A DNA stretch of 64,000 nt from Actinomycetes bacterium (GTDB taxonomy: Bacteria > Actinomycetota > Acidimicrobiia > Acidimicrobiales > Palsa-688), in assembly GCA_021787365.1 (NCBI GenBank), contig JAJYMB010000135.1:1-64000 (forward strand). The letters run 5' to 3'. The notes under the pieces are model-generated. The model searched no databases, was not told the origin of the DNA, and saw nothing but the letters and a program-made list of their open reading frames with translations. The stretch's first letter is position 1, and the number at the start of each line of letters is the position of its first letter. The translations under genes and the position numbers were made by a program. This document shows positions 8,714 through 17,411 of the stretch, in pieces.

Positions 8714-9727
8714 CTACAGGAGATGAGGGATGCTGCGCGCGCCGGTGTAAATCGCGACCGCCACCAAGAGGAACGTAAAAGCGAACGCCAGACGTCCCGG
8801 CCTCACCACCGACGCGACCCGGTTGCCGGCAACCGACCCGGCGATGGCAGCCGCAAGGAAAACGGCAACGAGAGTCCAGTTGACGTCCGCCTGCGTGCCC
8901 AGCCGTGCCAGCAGTGCTGCCGCCGTGTTCACGGCGATGACGAGCAACGAGGTGCCAACAGCTTCGGGCATCTCGAAACCGAGGGTCAGCACCAGGGCCG
9001 GCACGACTATGAAGCCGCCGCCAACGCCGAAAAAGCCCGTCAATAGGCCCACGACTGAGGCCGCGGCCACCACTCGGCCTATGTTGGCCAGCTGGGCGGG
9101 CGCTTCCCACTTCGGCCGGGCAAGCGCCAGCGGGGCGCTCGCCCCATGATTGCCTTCCCTCGCCAGCAACATTACCGGCGCGGGTGGCCCTGCGCTGGCA
9201 CCAGCGACGGCACTCGGGCCCCACTCGCCCTCTTCGCCCAAGGCGGCGGTGCCCCTTGCGCGTCCCGCCTGGGGCCAGCCCGAGGAGGCGACCATCACCG
9301 GGCTACCAACCTCCGCGGGCGGTGAACTCGACGAACCGGCGGTCCCAGATTTGCCTCCGGGCGGCCGGGCGAGCCTCAACGCCATGGCTCCCGCCGCGAC
9401 CAGGACCAGGCCGGCAAAGGCGCTCAGGAGCACGTCCGAGTTGACACCCGCGGACAGGCGGGCACCCACGAACGAGCCGGCGACACCGAGCGCCCCGAAC
9501 ACGAGCCCCTTCGTAACCCGCACCCTGCCGGCCCGGGCGTGGGCGAAAGTCCCGGCCAGCGACGTCAGGCCGACGATGACGAGTGAAGCCGTGGTCGCCC
9601 CGTGCGCGCCCTGGCTGAGCAGGTACACGAGCGCCGGCACGGTGAGGATCGACCCGCCCCCGCCCAGGGCGCCGAGGCTCAGCCCGATGACGACGCCGAC
9701 GGGTACGGCGAGGAGCAGGAGCAACAA
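8714..9727 (-). CDS. TauE/SafE-family sulfite or organosulfur exporter
   Basis: Integral membrane protein of 337 residues with the duplicated TauE/SafE glycine motifs: LGALGGGGSILTVPALVYLL near the N-terminus and GFFGVGGGFIVVPALVLTL in the second half, about eight helices in total. A long Ala/Gly/Ser-rich cytoplasmic or external loop (about residues 120-205) separates the halves and is longer than normal. It lies 23 bases downstream of the rhodanese-persulfide dioxygenase gene. Since that enzyme makes sulfite or thiosulfate, export of sulfite is the natural guess. Confidence 0.85.
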   Translation of the reverse strand: MLLLLLAVPVGVVIGLSLGALGGGGSILTVPALVYLLSQGAHGATTASLVIVGLTSLAGTFAHARAGRVRVTKGLVFGALGVAGSFVGARLSAGVNSDVLLSAFAGLVLVAAGAMALRLARPPGGKSGTAGSSSSPPAEVGSPVMVASSGWPQAGRARGTAALGEEGEWGPSAVAGASAGPPAPVMLLAREGNHGASAPLALARPKWEAPAQLANIGRVVAAASVVGLLTGFFGVGGGFIVVPALVLTLGFEMPEAVGTSLLVIAVNTAAALLARLGTQADVNWTLVAVFLAAAIAGSVAGNRVASVVRPGRLAFAFTFLLVAVAIYTGARSIPHLL

Positions 9728-9750
9728 CTGCCAGATCCCCTATCAGTTCC

Positions 9751-10836
9751 CTAGGCCGAACAGCGGTTGGGGCCGGCCTCGAGCTCCCGCGGGAAACCGG
9801 GAGTGCTCCGGCTCCCACCTCGGTTGACCTCGATTATCGCCCGGTAGTTGGGGGGCCGTTCGGTTACCCGAGCCGTAGCCCAAGAGACGAAGGCTTCTTC
9901 GTCCAGCGAAAGCGCATCGACGGACTGCCGCAACTCACCGAGCCTCGCACCGACGACTTCGTCTGGCACTACGGCCACGCCGTCGCCGTAGTGAGCCGGC
10001 AGCACCGTGACATCGTCGGGCAGGGGAAGGACCTTTTCCGACAGGGACCCGTGCAAGTTGCGAGCGAACTCCTCGGCCCGCTCGGCCAAGTCCGGCCGGC
10101 CGACCCCGTCGACAAAGATCGTGTCGCCGGACAGCACCGCGCTGTCATCGACAAAGAACATCGTCGACCCCTCCGTATGGCCGGGGGTGTGGAGCACGGC
10201 GACCGCCAGTTCGGCCCCTCCGGGTAGCCCGAAACGTTCCCCATCAGCAAGGGGGGTGAACTCGAAGGAAAAAGGGTCCGCGGGGTTGAGGTGAAGCGAC
10301 GCCCCTGCCATCTCAGCCAGCGCACGCGCCCCCGACAGGTGGTCCGCGTGAAGGTGCGTGTCAAAGACCCGCGTGATGCGCCACCCGCGCTCGCCGGCCG
10401 CCTGCTGGTACACGTCGGAGTCGAGCGACGGGTCGACAACGTAGGCCTCGTCACCGGCGCCGATGACGTAGGAAAGGCAGCCCTTGCCCCGGCGTCGCAC
10501 CTGCACTATGGAAGCGTCGGGCACTTGGAATTGAGCAGTGTCGTACACCTGGCCCCACGCCGCCATCCCTCCGGTCAAGTTGGCGACCTCGTAGCCGGCA
10601 GCCTCGAGCACCTCGGCGGCCGTCCGCGAGCGGTTGCCGCTGGCGCACACCGTCACGATCGGGCGGTCCGTCGGCACTTGCCCCAACCGGTCAGCCAGCT
10701 CGCGAAGGGGGATGTTGAGAGCACCTTGCATCGGCCAGGCCGCCACCTCGTCGGCGTCACGTACGTCCAGCAGCAACGGTCCGCCGGAAGCCCCGACCAG
10801 CTTCACCAGCTCCTTTGCGCTCATTTCGACAGGCAA
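9751..10836 (-). CDS. Rhodanese-persulfide dioxygenase fusion (ETHE1-like)
   Basis: 361 residues. The rhodanese domain (1-100) has active-site loop CASGNRSR with Cys64. The metallo-beta-lactamase persulfide dioxygenase domain (about 105-340) has THLHADH (160-166), TPGHTEGST, SGDTIFVDGVGRPD and LPAHYGDG, which hold the mononuclear iron site. It should oxidise glutathione or other low-molecular-weight persulfide to sulfite, with the rhodanese domain moving sulfane sulfur. The order rhodanese-then-PDO is the reverse of the better known PRF and CstB fusions. A CsoR/CstR-type site lies just upstream and the sulfite exporter just downstream, so this is a persulfide detoxification operon. Confidence 0.92.
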   Translation of the reverse strand: MPVEMSAKELVKLVGASGGPLLLDVRDADEVAAWPMQGALNIPLRELADRLGQVPTDRPIVTVCASGNRSRTAAEVLEAAGYEVANLTGGMAAWGQVYDTAQFQVPDASIVQVRRRGKGCLSYVIGAGDEAYVVDPSLDSDVYQQAAGERGWRITRVFDTHLHADHLSGARALAEMAGASLHLNPADPFSFEFTPLADGERFGLPGGAELAVAVLHTPGHTEGSTMFFVDDSAVLSGDTIFVDGVGRPDLAERAEEFARNLHGSLSEKVLPLPDDVTVLPAHYGDGVAVVPDEVVGARLGELRQSVDALSLDEEAFVSWATARVTERPPNYRAIIEVNRGGSRSTPGFPRELEAGPNRCSA

Positions 10837-10866
10837 CGCTCACTCCTCTCATTGTAAGGCGGTTCC

Positions 10867-10886
10867 ATATACCTAGGGGGGTATTC
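10867..10886. promoter_or_regulatory. CsoR/CstR-type operator, site A
   Basis: ATACC (10869-10873), six bases, GGTAT (10880-10884). Same pattern as the sites at 18538, 19057 and 19744. It lies between the divergent persulfide dioxygenase gene and the small Cys-rich gene, so it can control both. Confidence 0.65.
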
Positions 10887-10938
10887 TGTTAGAGTCTATT
10901 GTAAGGTACTACGAACCAAACAAGAAAGGACAACCGAA

Positions 10939-11109
10939 GTGTGCCATCCAGTGAGGTGCAGGATCTGCGGCAAGACGACCTGGGCGGGCTGCGGACGCCA
11001 CGTCGACCAGGTGATGAGAGGTGTCCCCGAATCGCAGCGCTGTGCGGGTCACCCGGTGGAGGCCGGCGACAAGCCGTCGCTCCTCGACCGGCTGCTCGGC
11101 CGGCGCTGA
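10939..11109 (+). CDS. Small Cys-rich protein (VCHPVRCRICGKTTWAGCG...)
   Basis: A 56-residue protein starting at GTG 10939 with SD AGAAAGGA (10923-10930). It has Cys at positions 2, 7, 10, 18 and 36, the CxxC in RCRICGK, then TWAGCGRHVDQVMRGVPESQRC. Similar short CxxC proteins ending in a GVPxxQRC-type motif occur widely in actinobacteria as uncharacterised small zinc-ribbon-like proteins; no function is known to me. It is divergent from the rhodanese-persulfide dioxygenase gene across operator site A, so a link to sulfane-sulfur stress is inferred. Confidence 0.7.
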   Translation: MCHPVRCRICGKTTWAGCGRHVDQVMRGVPESQRCAGHPVEAGDKPSLLDRLLGRR

Positions 11110-11212
11110 CCCTCGGTGCCGGCGGGCTCGGGCGCCCCGGCAACCTCGCCCTCTCGGACAAGGCGCCGGCGGGCCGTCGGGTCGTCCCGTCACAACCGCC
11201 CCGGGCACCTAG

Positions 11213-11254
11213 TTCTTGGCGGCTACTTCTTGGCGGCTACTTCTTGGCGGCTAC
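11213..11254. repeat. Three 14-bp tandem repeats at a stop codon
   Basis: TTCTTGGCGGCTAC is repeated three times without a gap. On the minus strand the first copy encodes the final VAAKK of the cupredoxin-fusion protein, the second carries its TAG stop, and the third lies beyond it. Confidence 0.9.
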
Positions 11255-12565
11255 GACCTCCAATGTGCCGGCCATCCCGGCTCTCGCCTGGCCAGGTACG
11301 GGGTCGATGTACTGGTAGGTACCCGGCTTTGCCGCCGTGAAGGTGAAGCCGCCTTCCTGAGCGCCAGCCGCCGTCGCGTCGCCGAGGAACCAAAGCGCCG
11401 AGCCGGGAAAGGCGGGCCTCGCCTCGGCCATGGGCATGTGCAACGCCGCCACGCCGGCGGGGACGACGGCCATGCCGTGCGCGCTCGCCTTGTCGTCGTT
11501 CACGAACATGAAAGAGACCTTGGCGCCGGCCCGCACCACGAGGTCCGGTGCCTCGAGGCCGCCGACCATCAGGCGGTGGCCCGCCCGAGCGACCGCCTGG
11601 ATATTGACTGAACGGCCCGTGAACCTCACCTTGCCCGCGCCCACGGCGACGTTCGCACCCCTGAGCGGCTCGGTCGCCAGTCTCGAAGCAGCCCCGCTTT
11701 TCACCAGGTGCCCGGGCGCACCGGCGAACAGCCAGCCGACGTACCTCCCGGCCCCACCGCGACCCCAGGGCAAAAGGAACGTCGGGAGGTCCCGTCCTCT
11801 CTCCCAGCCAGGCGCATTGTCCCCGCCGGTCATCCAAGCGAAGGCGGCTCGGCTCTGCAGCGCGCGGTAGTCCAGAGTCGAGAGCCTCGACAAGTAGTAG
11901 CGGTAGAGGGGAAGCGAGGGCCGCGGGCTACCGCCGGTCAGGGCCGCGAGCGCTACGAGGGTACCGACCACGCCCACCGAGACCACTGCCAGCGCCACGT
12001 CCGCGGCCCGCCTCCAGCCGTGCCTGGCCCTGCTGCAGTAGCGCCCTTCTCCAAGAGACCCTCCCATGCCCGCCCAAGACCGCTCACGGGCGCGCAAGCC
12101 CGCCTTCTTGTAAAGCGCGGCGCGCGCCCGCGCCACCATGACCTCCGGCGTGATGCCGTTGCCCCTCTCGGACAGCTCGAGCTCGAGCGGCACGAGGGCC
12201 CGTACCTGAAGGCGCCTGATCGCCCGGGGCTTGTTACCGGCGAGGCAGAGCAGGTCCCTGGCAACCCTGGATACGGCCCGGTTCCATCGCCTCGAGCCGG
12301 ACCGCCAGTCGCGAAATCCTGCACCCCGCCAAGGACGACCACGAGAAGCCAGCGCCTTTAGCTCTTTGGGTTGCGCGTGCGCCACCCGGTTGACCCACGC
12401 CCAGGCCTCGACCGGCTCCTGCCTCGACCTCTGGAGCTCGGCAAAGCGCCCGCTGAGGAACGCCTCGCACTCGTCGGCCAACCCCTCGCCACCAAGCCAA
12501 GGGCCAGCTGGTGGCTTCTCAGGCCACTGCTTCCTCTCGCGGCCGGTTGGGCCCAGCGTCGTCAC
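11237..12565 (-). CDS. Membrane protein: LVPLELEL-family domain fused to a degenerate cupredoxin
   Basis: 442 residues. Residues 30-165 match the unknown family at 4196-4771: LADECEAFLSGRFAE, AWAWVNRVAHA, then LQVRALVPLELELSE. A single helix follows at about 200-218 (ALAVVSVGVVGTLVALAAL), then a middle region and a C-terminal cupredoxin fold (about 330-442), presumably outside the cell. The first ligand His is kept (SAHGM), but the usual CPVPGH-type loop reads YIDPVPGQARAGM: Cys became Asp and His became Gln, so a type 1 copper site is unlikely. GTG start at 12565 abuts a strong AAGGAG, so the exact start is uncertain. The 3' end lies in a 14-bp repeat array. Confidence 0.7.
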   Translation of the reverse strand: MTTLGPTGRERKQWPEKPPAGPWLGGEGLADECEAFLSGRFAELQRSRQEPVEAWAWVNRVAHAQPKELKALASRGRPWRGAGFRDWRSGSRRWNRAVSRVARDLLCLAGNKPRAIRRLQVRALVPLELELSERGNGITPEVMVARARAALYKKAGLRARERSWAGMGGSLGEGRYCSRARHGWRRAADVALAVVSVGVVGTLVALAALTGGSPRPSLPLYRYYLSRLSTLDYRALQSRAAFAWMTGGDNAPGWERGRDLPTFLLPWGRGGAGRYVGWLFAGAPGHLVKSGAASRLATEPLRGANVAVGAGKVRFTGRSVNIQAVARAGHRLMVGGLEAPDLVVRAGAKVSFMFVNDDKASAHGMAVVPAGVAALHMPMAEARPAFPGSALWFLGDATAAGAQEGGFTFTAAKPGTYQYIDPVPGQARAGMAGTLEVVAAKK

Positions 12566-12670
12566 CTCCTTGCCTCACCAGGGCGGCACCTTCGGCCCGC
12601 CAAACAGCGACCCTACGGCGGTCGCCGCCACCCCCAATAGGGCCCTTGGGCACTTGCTGCCGAGGATTTC

Positions 12671-12838
12671 TACTGGGCCCGCCTACTGGGCCCGCCTACT
12701 GGGCCCGCCTACTGGGCCCGCCTACTGGGCCCGCCTACTGGGCCCGCCTACTGGGCCCGCCTACTGGGCCCGCCTACTGGGCCCGCCTACTGGGCCCGCC
12801 TACTGGCCGCGCTCACTGACCGCGCTCACTGGCCACGC
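12671..12838. repeat. 13-bp tandem array at the 3' end of the iron transporter operon
   Basis: Ten perfect copies of TACTGGGCCCGCC (12671-12800), each containing the palindrome GGGCCC, followed by three degenerate units (12801-12838). The last degenerate unit covers the TGA stop of the ABC ATPase gene. Read from that gene, every perfect copy carries a TAG. The array fills most of the 260 bases between this gene and the cupredoxin-fusion gene. It could act as a transcription barrier or hairpin stack, or be a neutral slippage product. Confidence 0.9.
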
Positions 12839-13893
12839 TCAATCGGGGCGGGCCAGGCCACCACTTCGCCCCGCACAACCATGGCGACCGGGTCGCCTAC
12901 TTGGGCGGGGGGCCGACCCGGGCAGCGGGCGCGCAACGGGTGCCCGAAGCCGGAGATCCTGACCAGCAAAACACAGTCGTGACCGTAGAACTCCCGATGG
13001 ACAACCGTCCCCGTGGCGCCGCTCGGCGGGGCACGCCCGTCCCCGAGCGCCCGGAGGGAGATCTGCTCGGGACGTACGAGGGCCCGGACCGGACCTCCGA
13101 GAGAACCGATGTCACCAGCCAGGCGAAGCGTCCCGAGCGGCGTCTCGACCGAGCCCTGCCCCGCGATACCCGCCAGGATGTTGGCTTCTCCGAGGAACTC
13201 TGCGACCGACGGGTCGACAGGACGGTCGTAGAGGGCGAAAGGAGAGCCGAACTGGCGGATCCGGCCCGAATCCATGACCCCCACCAGGTCCGAGACCGAG
13301 AGGGCCTCCTCTTGGTCGTGGGTGACGAAGACCGTCGTGGCGCGCTGGGCGCGCAAGAGCGCCATCACCTCCGAACGAAGCGACGAACGAAGCCCGGCGT
13401 CCAGAGAAGAAAACGGTTCGTCGAGCAGCACGAGGCGCGGGTGGGGGGCGAGCGCGCGCGCGAGCGCCACCCGCTGCTGCTGGCCACCCGAAAGCTGGTG
13501 GGGATAACGTTTGCCCAGGCCCTCCAAGCCGACCATCCGCAGCAGCTCCTCCGACCTCCCGCCGGCGCGCTGGGCCCGGGACAGCCCGAACGCCACGTTT
13601 TGGGCCACGGTCAAGTGGGGGAAAAGGCTGCCCTCTTGGGCCACGTAGCCGACCCGGCGCTTCTCGGGGGGAGTGAACCGGCGGGCCGAGTCCACGACTT
13701 CCCCTCCGATCTCCACCGCGCCGGCGTCGGGGCGCTCGAAGCCGGCGATCACGCGCAGCAATGTGGTCTTGCCGCTCCCCGACCGCCCCAGCACCGTCAC
13801 GACCGAACCCTCCGGGACCTCGAGTTCGAGCCCGTCGAGCACCCGCTGGCCGCCGAAGGACTTGGAGACCCCCCGGCAAACCACGGCGCTCAA
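12826..13893 (-). CDS. fbpC: Iron(III) ABC transporter ATP-binding protein (FbpC-like)
   Basis: 355 residues from a TTG that overlaps the permease stop (TTGA). Walker A GRSGSGKTT, Q-loop YVAQEGSLFPHLTV, signature LSGGQQQRVALARAL, Walker B LVLLDEPFSSLD, switch VTHDQEEAL, then a TOBE-type C-terminal regulatory domain (about 240-355). It energises uptake of ferric iron delivered by the binding protein. The reading frame stays open well upstream inside the permease gene, but that part is a shadow of it. The last residues (ERGQ) are encoded by degenerate units of the 13-bp array. Confidence 0.88.
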   Translation of the reverse strand: MSAVVCRGVSKSFGGQRVLDGLELEVPEGSVVTVLGRSGSGKTTLLRVIAGFERPDAGAVEIGGEVVDSARRFTPPEKRRVGYVAQEGSLFPHLTVAQNVAFGLSRAQRAGGRSEELLRMVGLEGLGKRYPHQLSGGQQQRVALARALAPHPRLVLLDEPFSSLDAGLRSSLRSEVMALLRAQRATTVFVTHDQEEALSVSDLVGVMDSGRIRQFGSPFALYDRPVDPSVAEFLGEANILAGIAGQGSVETPLGTLRLAGDIGSLGGPVRALVRPEQISLRALGDGRAPPSGATGTVVHREFYGHDCVLLVRISGFGHPLRARCPGRPPAQVGDPVAMVVRGEVVAWPAPIERGQ

Positions 13894-15491
13894 GCGACCA
13901 CCTCGAACGCCGGCCTGCTGCCCCTGGAACTGCGGTAGCCCCGGTCGAACCACCGCCCGAGGAGGTAGGCGGGCGCCGCCGACAGGAGCATCATCATGGC
14001 CGCGTAAGGGGCCGCGGAGCCGAAGGCAACGCCTTGTTCCGCGTCTGCCCAAAACTGGGTGGCGAGCGTCCCTGCCCCCGTCGGCACGAGCAACAACGTG
14101 GCGGTGAGCTCCGTCGCGGCCGACAGGAACACGAAACAAAAGGCTGCGACAAGGCCGGGGGCCACCAGGGGCAGGGTCACCCTGAGGCGCACGGCCATGG
14201 GGCCCTGCCCGAGCGACCGACCGACCTCTTCGAGGCGAGGCGAGGCGCGCGCCACCGATGCCGCCATCGCCACGAGGCCGAGCGGGAAGAACATGACGGC
14301 GTAAGCAAATACCAGCAGTTCCGGGCTCTGGTACAGGAAACCGAGGAAATGGCTGGCCAAGTACACGAGAGCGAGCGCGACCACGATGCCGGGCACGGCT
14401 TGGGTGATAAACGTGGCCCGCTCGAGCGCGCCCGACCATTTCCGCTGGTGGCGGGCGGCCAACAAGGACACGGGGAGGGCGAGGGCGGTCGCGAGAGCGG
14501 CACCGAGGGCGCTGTAGACGGCCGTGTACGCCGTCGCAGCCCCGAGCGACACGGCCGTAGGAAGGGTCGAAGAGCCCCCGGCCAACATCCAGTAGGCCAC
14601 CACGAAAACTGGGAACCCGGTAGCCGGCACCGCCACCAGGGCGACGGCGGCGAGAGCCGGCACCTTCGCCCGCCCGAGGGGCAACGGCCTCTGGGCACGC
14701 TCGGCCATGGGGCCGCTGCGCTGCAGCTTGCCTCGTTCCCTGAAACCAGCCTCTGCTCCGAGCACGAGGACCGAGAGGGCGACCAGCACGAGCGAGAGCG
14801 AGGAGGCGACGCCGGGGTCGAACTGGGTCTCCAGTTCACCGAAGATCGCAGTCGTGAAGGTTTGGTAACGCAGGTCCTCGAAAGCTCCGTAGTAAGCAAG
14901 GAGCGCGAGGCACACGAGCAAGCTGCCACCTAGGAGGGTGGAGCGCGCTTGGCGCACGCTCACCTTCCACCAGGCTTGCAACCTGGACAACCCGAGAGCG
15001 CGTGCCATTTCTTCCTGACCCGGGTCTGCCACCCTGAAGGCGGCCGCCATGGGCAGGTAGACGAGCGGGTAGAGGTGGAGCGTCATCACGAGGACCGCCC
15101 CCCAGTAACCGTGGATCCCCGGGAACATCGAAGACCACGTCCACGCCAGCACGAAGTCCGGCATGACGACGGGGAGCACGAGCAGCACCGCCCACGCCCG
15201 GCGCGCCGCTAACGCCGTGCGTTCGGTGAGCCATGCGGTGACCGTGCCGACCAAGGCGGCGAGCGCGGTGACGGCGAGGGCGAGGCGGACCGTGTTCCAA
15301 AGCAGGGTAGCGACAAACGGGCGGTCGAGCGTCGACCATACCGTTGCCCACCCCGACTGGCCCGCCTGGGCCAAGACCAACCCGAGGGGGGCCAGCAGCA
15401 ACGCTACGACGACGACGCTCGTCGCCGCCAGCACCAAGGGGAGCCGGCGCCGGCGCCCGTGCAACCAACCGGCCAGCGCAGTGGCGGTCAT
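13890..15491 (-). CDS. fbpB: Iron(III) ABC transporter permease (FbpB-like)
   Basis: 533 residues with about twelve membrane helices: two fused binding-protein-dependent permease domains, as in FbpB/SfuB. Each half has an EAA-type loop: EEMARALGLSRLQAWWKVSVRQA in the first half, shown here by the segment EEMARALGLSRLQAWW, and LEEVGRSLGQGPMAVRLRV in the second. It lies eight bases after the binding-protein gene and overlaps the ATPase gene. Works in the cytoplasmic membrane as the iron channel. Confidence 0.9.
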   Translation of the reverse strand: MTATALAGWLHGRRRRLPLVLAATSVVVVALLLAPLGLVLAQAGQSGWATVWSTLDRPFVATLLWNTVRLALAVTALAALVGTVTAWLTERTALAARRAWAVLLVLPVVMPDFVLAWTWSSMFPGIHGYWGAVLVMTLHLYPLVYLPMAAAFRVADPGQEEMARALGLSRLQAWWKVSVRQARSTLLGGSLLVCLALLAYYGAFEDLRYQTFTTAIFGELETQFDPGVASSLSLVLVALSVLVLGAEAGFRERGKLQRSGPMAERAQRPLPLGRAKVPALAAVALVAVPATGFPVFVVAYWMLAGGSSTLPTAVSLGAATAYTAVYSALGAALATALALPVSLLAARHQRKWSGALERATFITQAVPGIVVALALVYLASHFLGFLYQSPELLVFAYAVMFFPLGLVAMAASVARASPRLEEVGRSLGQGPMAVRLRVTLPLVAPGLVAAFCFVFLSAATELTATLLLVPTGAGTLATQFWADAEQGVAFGSAAPYAAMMMLLSAAPAYLLGRWFDRGYRSSRGSRPAFEVVA

Positions 15492-15498
15492 GGCTCGC

Positions 15499-16533
15499 TC
15501 AAGTGAGGCCCGCCTGCTGGAGCAGGGACGCCGCCGGGAGGTCGTTGCCTAGTTTCACCACCGACACGACCGCCGGCTTCACCCGGGAGAGCGGGGGGAG
15601 GGCCGGGTTGGGCGGTACGCCCGGGCGGGCCGGGTACTCGAAGTCGTAGCCCCCGGCCAAGATGCGCTCGGCCTCGGCCGAGACGAGGAACGCCACGAAC
15701 CTGTCTGCCGCTGCCTTGTGGCGGGAGGAGGCGAGGACTGCCGCACCCGAGATGTTCTCGAGCCCGCCGATGTCATGGCCCGGGAAGAAGTACAGCTTGC
15801 TGTGCATGTTGCGGGCGCCGACCTCCACCCGCAGGCGGTACCAGTAGTACTGGTTGATGATGCCCACGGCCCTCTGGCCGCGGTTGACCGTGGCTACCAC
15901 GGACTCGTCGTCGCCGTAGAGCGCCGAGTTGGCCCGGAGCCCCTTCAGCCACCCGAGGGCTGCCCTCTCGCCGTGGGTGGCCAGGACCGCCCCCACCAGG
16001 GGCAGGAAGTCCGAGTCGGTCGGGGCGATGGCCAGCTTGCCCTTCCAGCGAGGTGTGGCGAGGTCGAGCAGGTGCGAGGGTAGCGCCGAGGGACCCACCA
16101 GCTTGGGGTTGTAAGCCAGCGCGCCCACCCGGAGGGCGACACCGACCCAGTTGCCCGTCGGCGAGTCGTAGCGCGACGGGACCTGGCGGAGGACCTTGGC
16201 AGGCAACTTGGCCAGGAGGTGGTGCTCGGTGAGCAGCATCAGCTCGGGCGAGTTCTCCGTCAGGTAGACATCCGCCGGCGACCTCTTGCCCTCCTCCAGG
16301 ATCTGGTCCGCCAGGACGACGCCGTCGTCGGTGCGCACCCGCACGTCGATCCCCGTCTTTTTCTCGAACGCCTTCACGATCGCGAGAGCGAGCTCGGGGT
16401 GCTGGCCGTTGTAGAGGGTGATGGTCTCGGTGCTCGCGCTCGCCCCTGCTCCGCCGACGGCGACCAACGACCCGCACGCGAGCAGTACCGCGCCGGCCCG
16501 TGCCAGCCAACGGTGTCGCCGCCTGAAGCCCAC
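15499..16533 (-). CDS. fbpA: Iron(III) ABC transporter substrate-binding protein (FbpA-like)
   Basis: 344 residues with a secretion signal (RARAGAVLLACGSLVAVGG region, cleavage near ASAS) but no clear lipobox at a canonical position. The mature part follows the ferric-binding protein family: ETITLYNGQHPE, the DVYLTENSPEL segment, GINQYYWYRL-like GIINQYYWYR with the paired tyrosines that coordinate iron, and the FLVSAEAERILAGG tail. GTG start with AAGGAGG just upstream. First gene of fbpABC, with an IdeR-type iron box 44 bases upstream. Confidence 0.9.
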   Translation of the reverse strand: MGFRRRHRWLARAGAVLLACGSLVAVGGAGASASTETITLYNGQHPELALAIVKAFEKKTGIDVRVRTDDGVVLADQILEEGKRSPADVYLTENSPELMLLTEHHLLAKLPAKVLRQVPSRYDSPTGNWVGVALRVGALAYNPKLVGPSALPSHLLDLATPRWKGKLAIAPTDSDFLPLVGAVLATHGERAALGWLKGLRANSALYGDDESVVATVNRGQRAVGIINQYYWYRLRVEVGARNMHSKLYFFPGHDIGGLENISGAAVLASSRHKAAADRFVAFLVSAEAERILAGGYDFEYPARPGVPPNPALPPLSRVKPAVVSVVKLGNDLPAASLLQQAGLT

Positions 16534-16576
16534 GGTGCCTCCTTCATCTCTGCCGGCTGTCCAGCTCCACTAGATG

Positions 16577-16591
16577 AGGTTAGTCTAAGCT
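16577..16591. promoter_or_regulatory. DtxR/IdeR iron box
   Basis: AGGTTAGTCTAAGCT differs from the core iron box AGGTTAGGCTAACCT at two positions and sits in the palindrome GTTAG-N6-CTAAC. It lies between the divergent iron transporter operon and the DtxR-family gene, so both are probably iron-regulated. Confidence 0.75.
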
Positions 16592-16633
16592 AACTCAGCC
16601 GGCTGCGGCAGGGGCCACGGTAGCCTTGGGAAG

Positions 16634-17320
16634 GTGCACCACCAGGGCTTCCACCCGCCGCTCGAGCACTACCTGAAGGTGGCCTACGAGCTCGAGGAGG
16701 AGGGCATACCCGTGTTGCGGGCACGCATCGCGGAGCGGCTCGGCTACTCGGGGCCGACCGTGACCGTGATGGTCCGCCGGCTCGTGGCCGAGGGTTACTT
16801 CGAGGCCGACGAGCGCGAGCTGCGCCTCTCGGAGAAGGGCCACCAGCTGGCCGAGGGAGTGGTGCGCAAGCACCGCTTGGCCGAGCGCCTCCTCGCCGAC
16901 GTGATCGGGCTGCCCTGGCCCAAGGTCCACCAGGAGGCGGATCTCTGGGAGCACGTCATATCCGACGAGGCCGAGGGCTACATAGTCGCCCTCCTCGGCA
17001 ACCCCGCCACGTGCGCGCACGGCAACCCGATACCCGGGTCGGGGGCCGTTCCCCCACCGACGCGACCGCTCTCCCACGCGGAGCCCGGTGACCAGGTCCG
17101 CCTCGAGAGGCTCACCGAGACGGTCGAGCTCGACTTCGGCACGCTCATGTACCTCGACGCCCACGGCTTCCGCCCAGGCACGTGCGGAGAGTTGAAGGAC
17201 CGCGCCCCCGACGGGGCCCTCACGCTCGCTGTCAACGGTATCGCCATGGCGGTCACCCCGGCGCTCGCCGCCCAGCTGTACGTGAGCGACGCCTCGCCAC
17301 GCGCCGAGCCAACGCACTGA
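16634..17320 (+). CDS. DtxR/IdeR-family metal-dependent regulator
   Basis: 228 residues: N-terminal winged HTH (about 8-66: LEHYLKVAYELEEEGIPV, RIAERLGYSGPTVTVMVRRL), then the metal-binding and dimerisation domain (LAERLLADVIGLPWPKVHQEADLWEHVIS, here noted by positions 80-110, with CAHGNPIPG), then an SH3/FeoA-like domain. The GHDxxxxE-type positions and the CxHGNPIP motif are the metal ligands of DtxR and IdeR. It should repress iron uptake when Fe2+ is abundant, starting with the adjacent fbpABC. The downstream hairpin at 17339 is its likely terminator. Confidence 0.9.
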   Translation: MHHQGFHPPLEHYLKVAYELEEEGIPVLRARIAERLGYSGPTVTVMVRRLVAEGYFEADERELRLSEKGHQLAEGVVRKHRLAERLLADVIGLPWPKVHQEADLWEHVISDEAEGYIVALLGNPATCAHGNPIPGSGAVPPPTRPLSHAEPGDQVRLERLTETVELDFGTLMYLDAHGFRPGTCGELKDRAPDGALTLAVNGIAMAVTPALAAQLYVSDASPRAEPTH

Positions 17321-17338
17321 CCCAGGGCGCCCCTGCGG

Positions 17339-17360
17339 GCCAGGTCCTTTCGGGCCTGGC
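17339..17360 (+). terminator. Hairpin after the DtxR-family gene
   Basis: GCCAGG-T-CC and GG-G-CCTGGC pair around the loop TTTC, 19 bases after the stop. GC-rich without a long T tract. Confidence 0.5.
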
Positions 17361-17411
17361 AGGGCGGCAAGGCCTACGACGGTTTGGCGGTGGCGACGAC
17401 GCCCCTACCGC

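Noticed and set aside
12585-12599. A DosR-like box before the cupredoxin-fusion gene
   Set aside because: GGCACCTTCGGCCCG misses a key G and is alone in that half of the window.
12671-12838. A CRISPR-like array
   Set aside because: Units are 13 bp and contiguous without spacers, so it is a simple tandem repeat.
13894-14439. A 180-residue N-terminal extension of the iron ABC ATPase
   Set aside because: That stretch is the permease gene read in another frame; the ATPase domain begins right at the TTG 13893.
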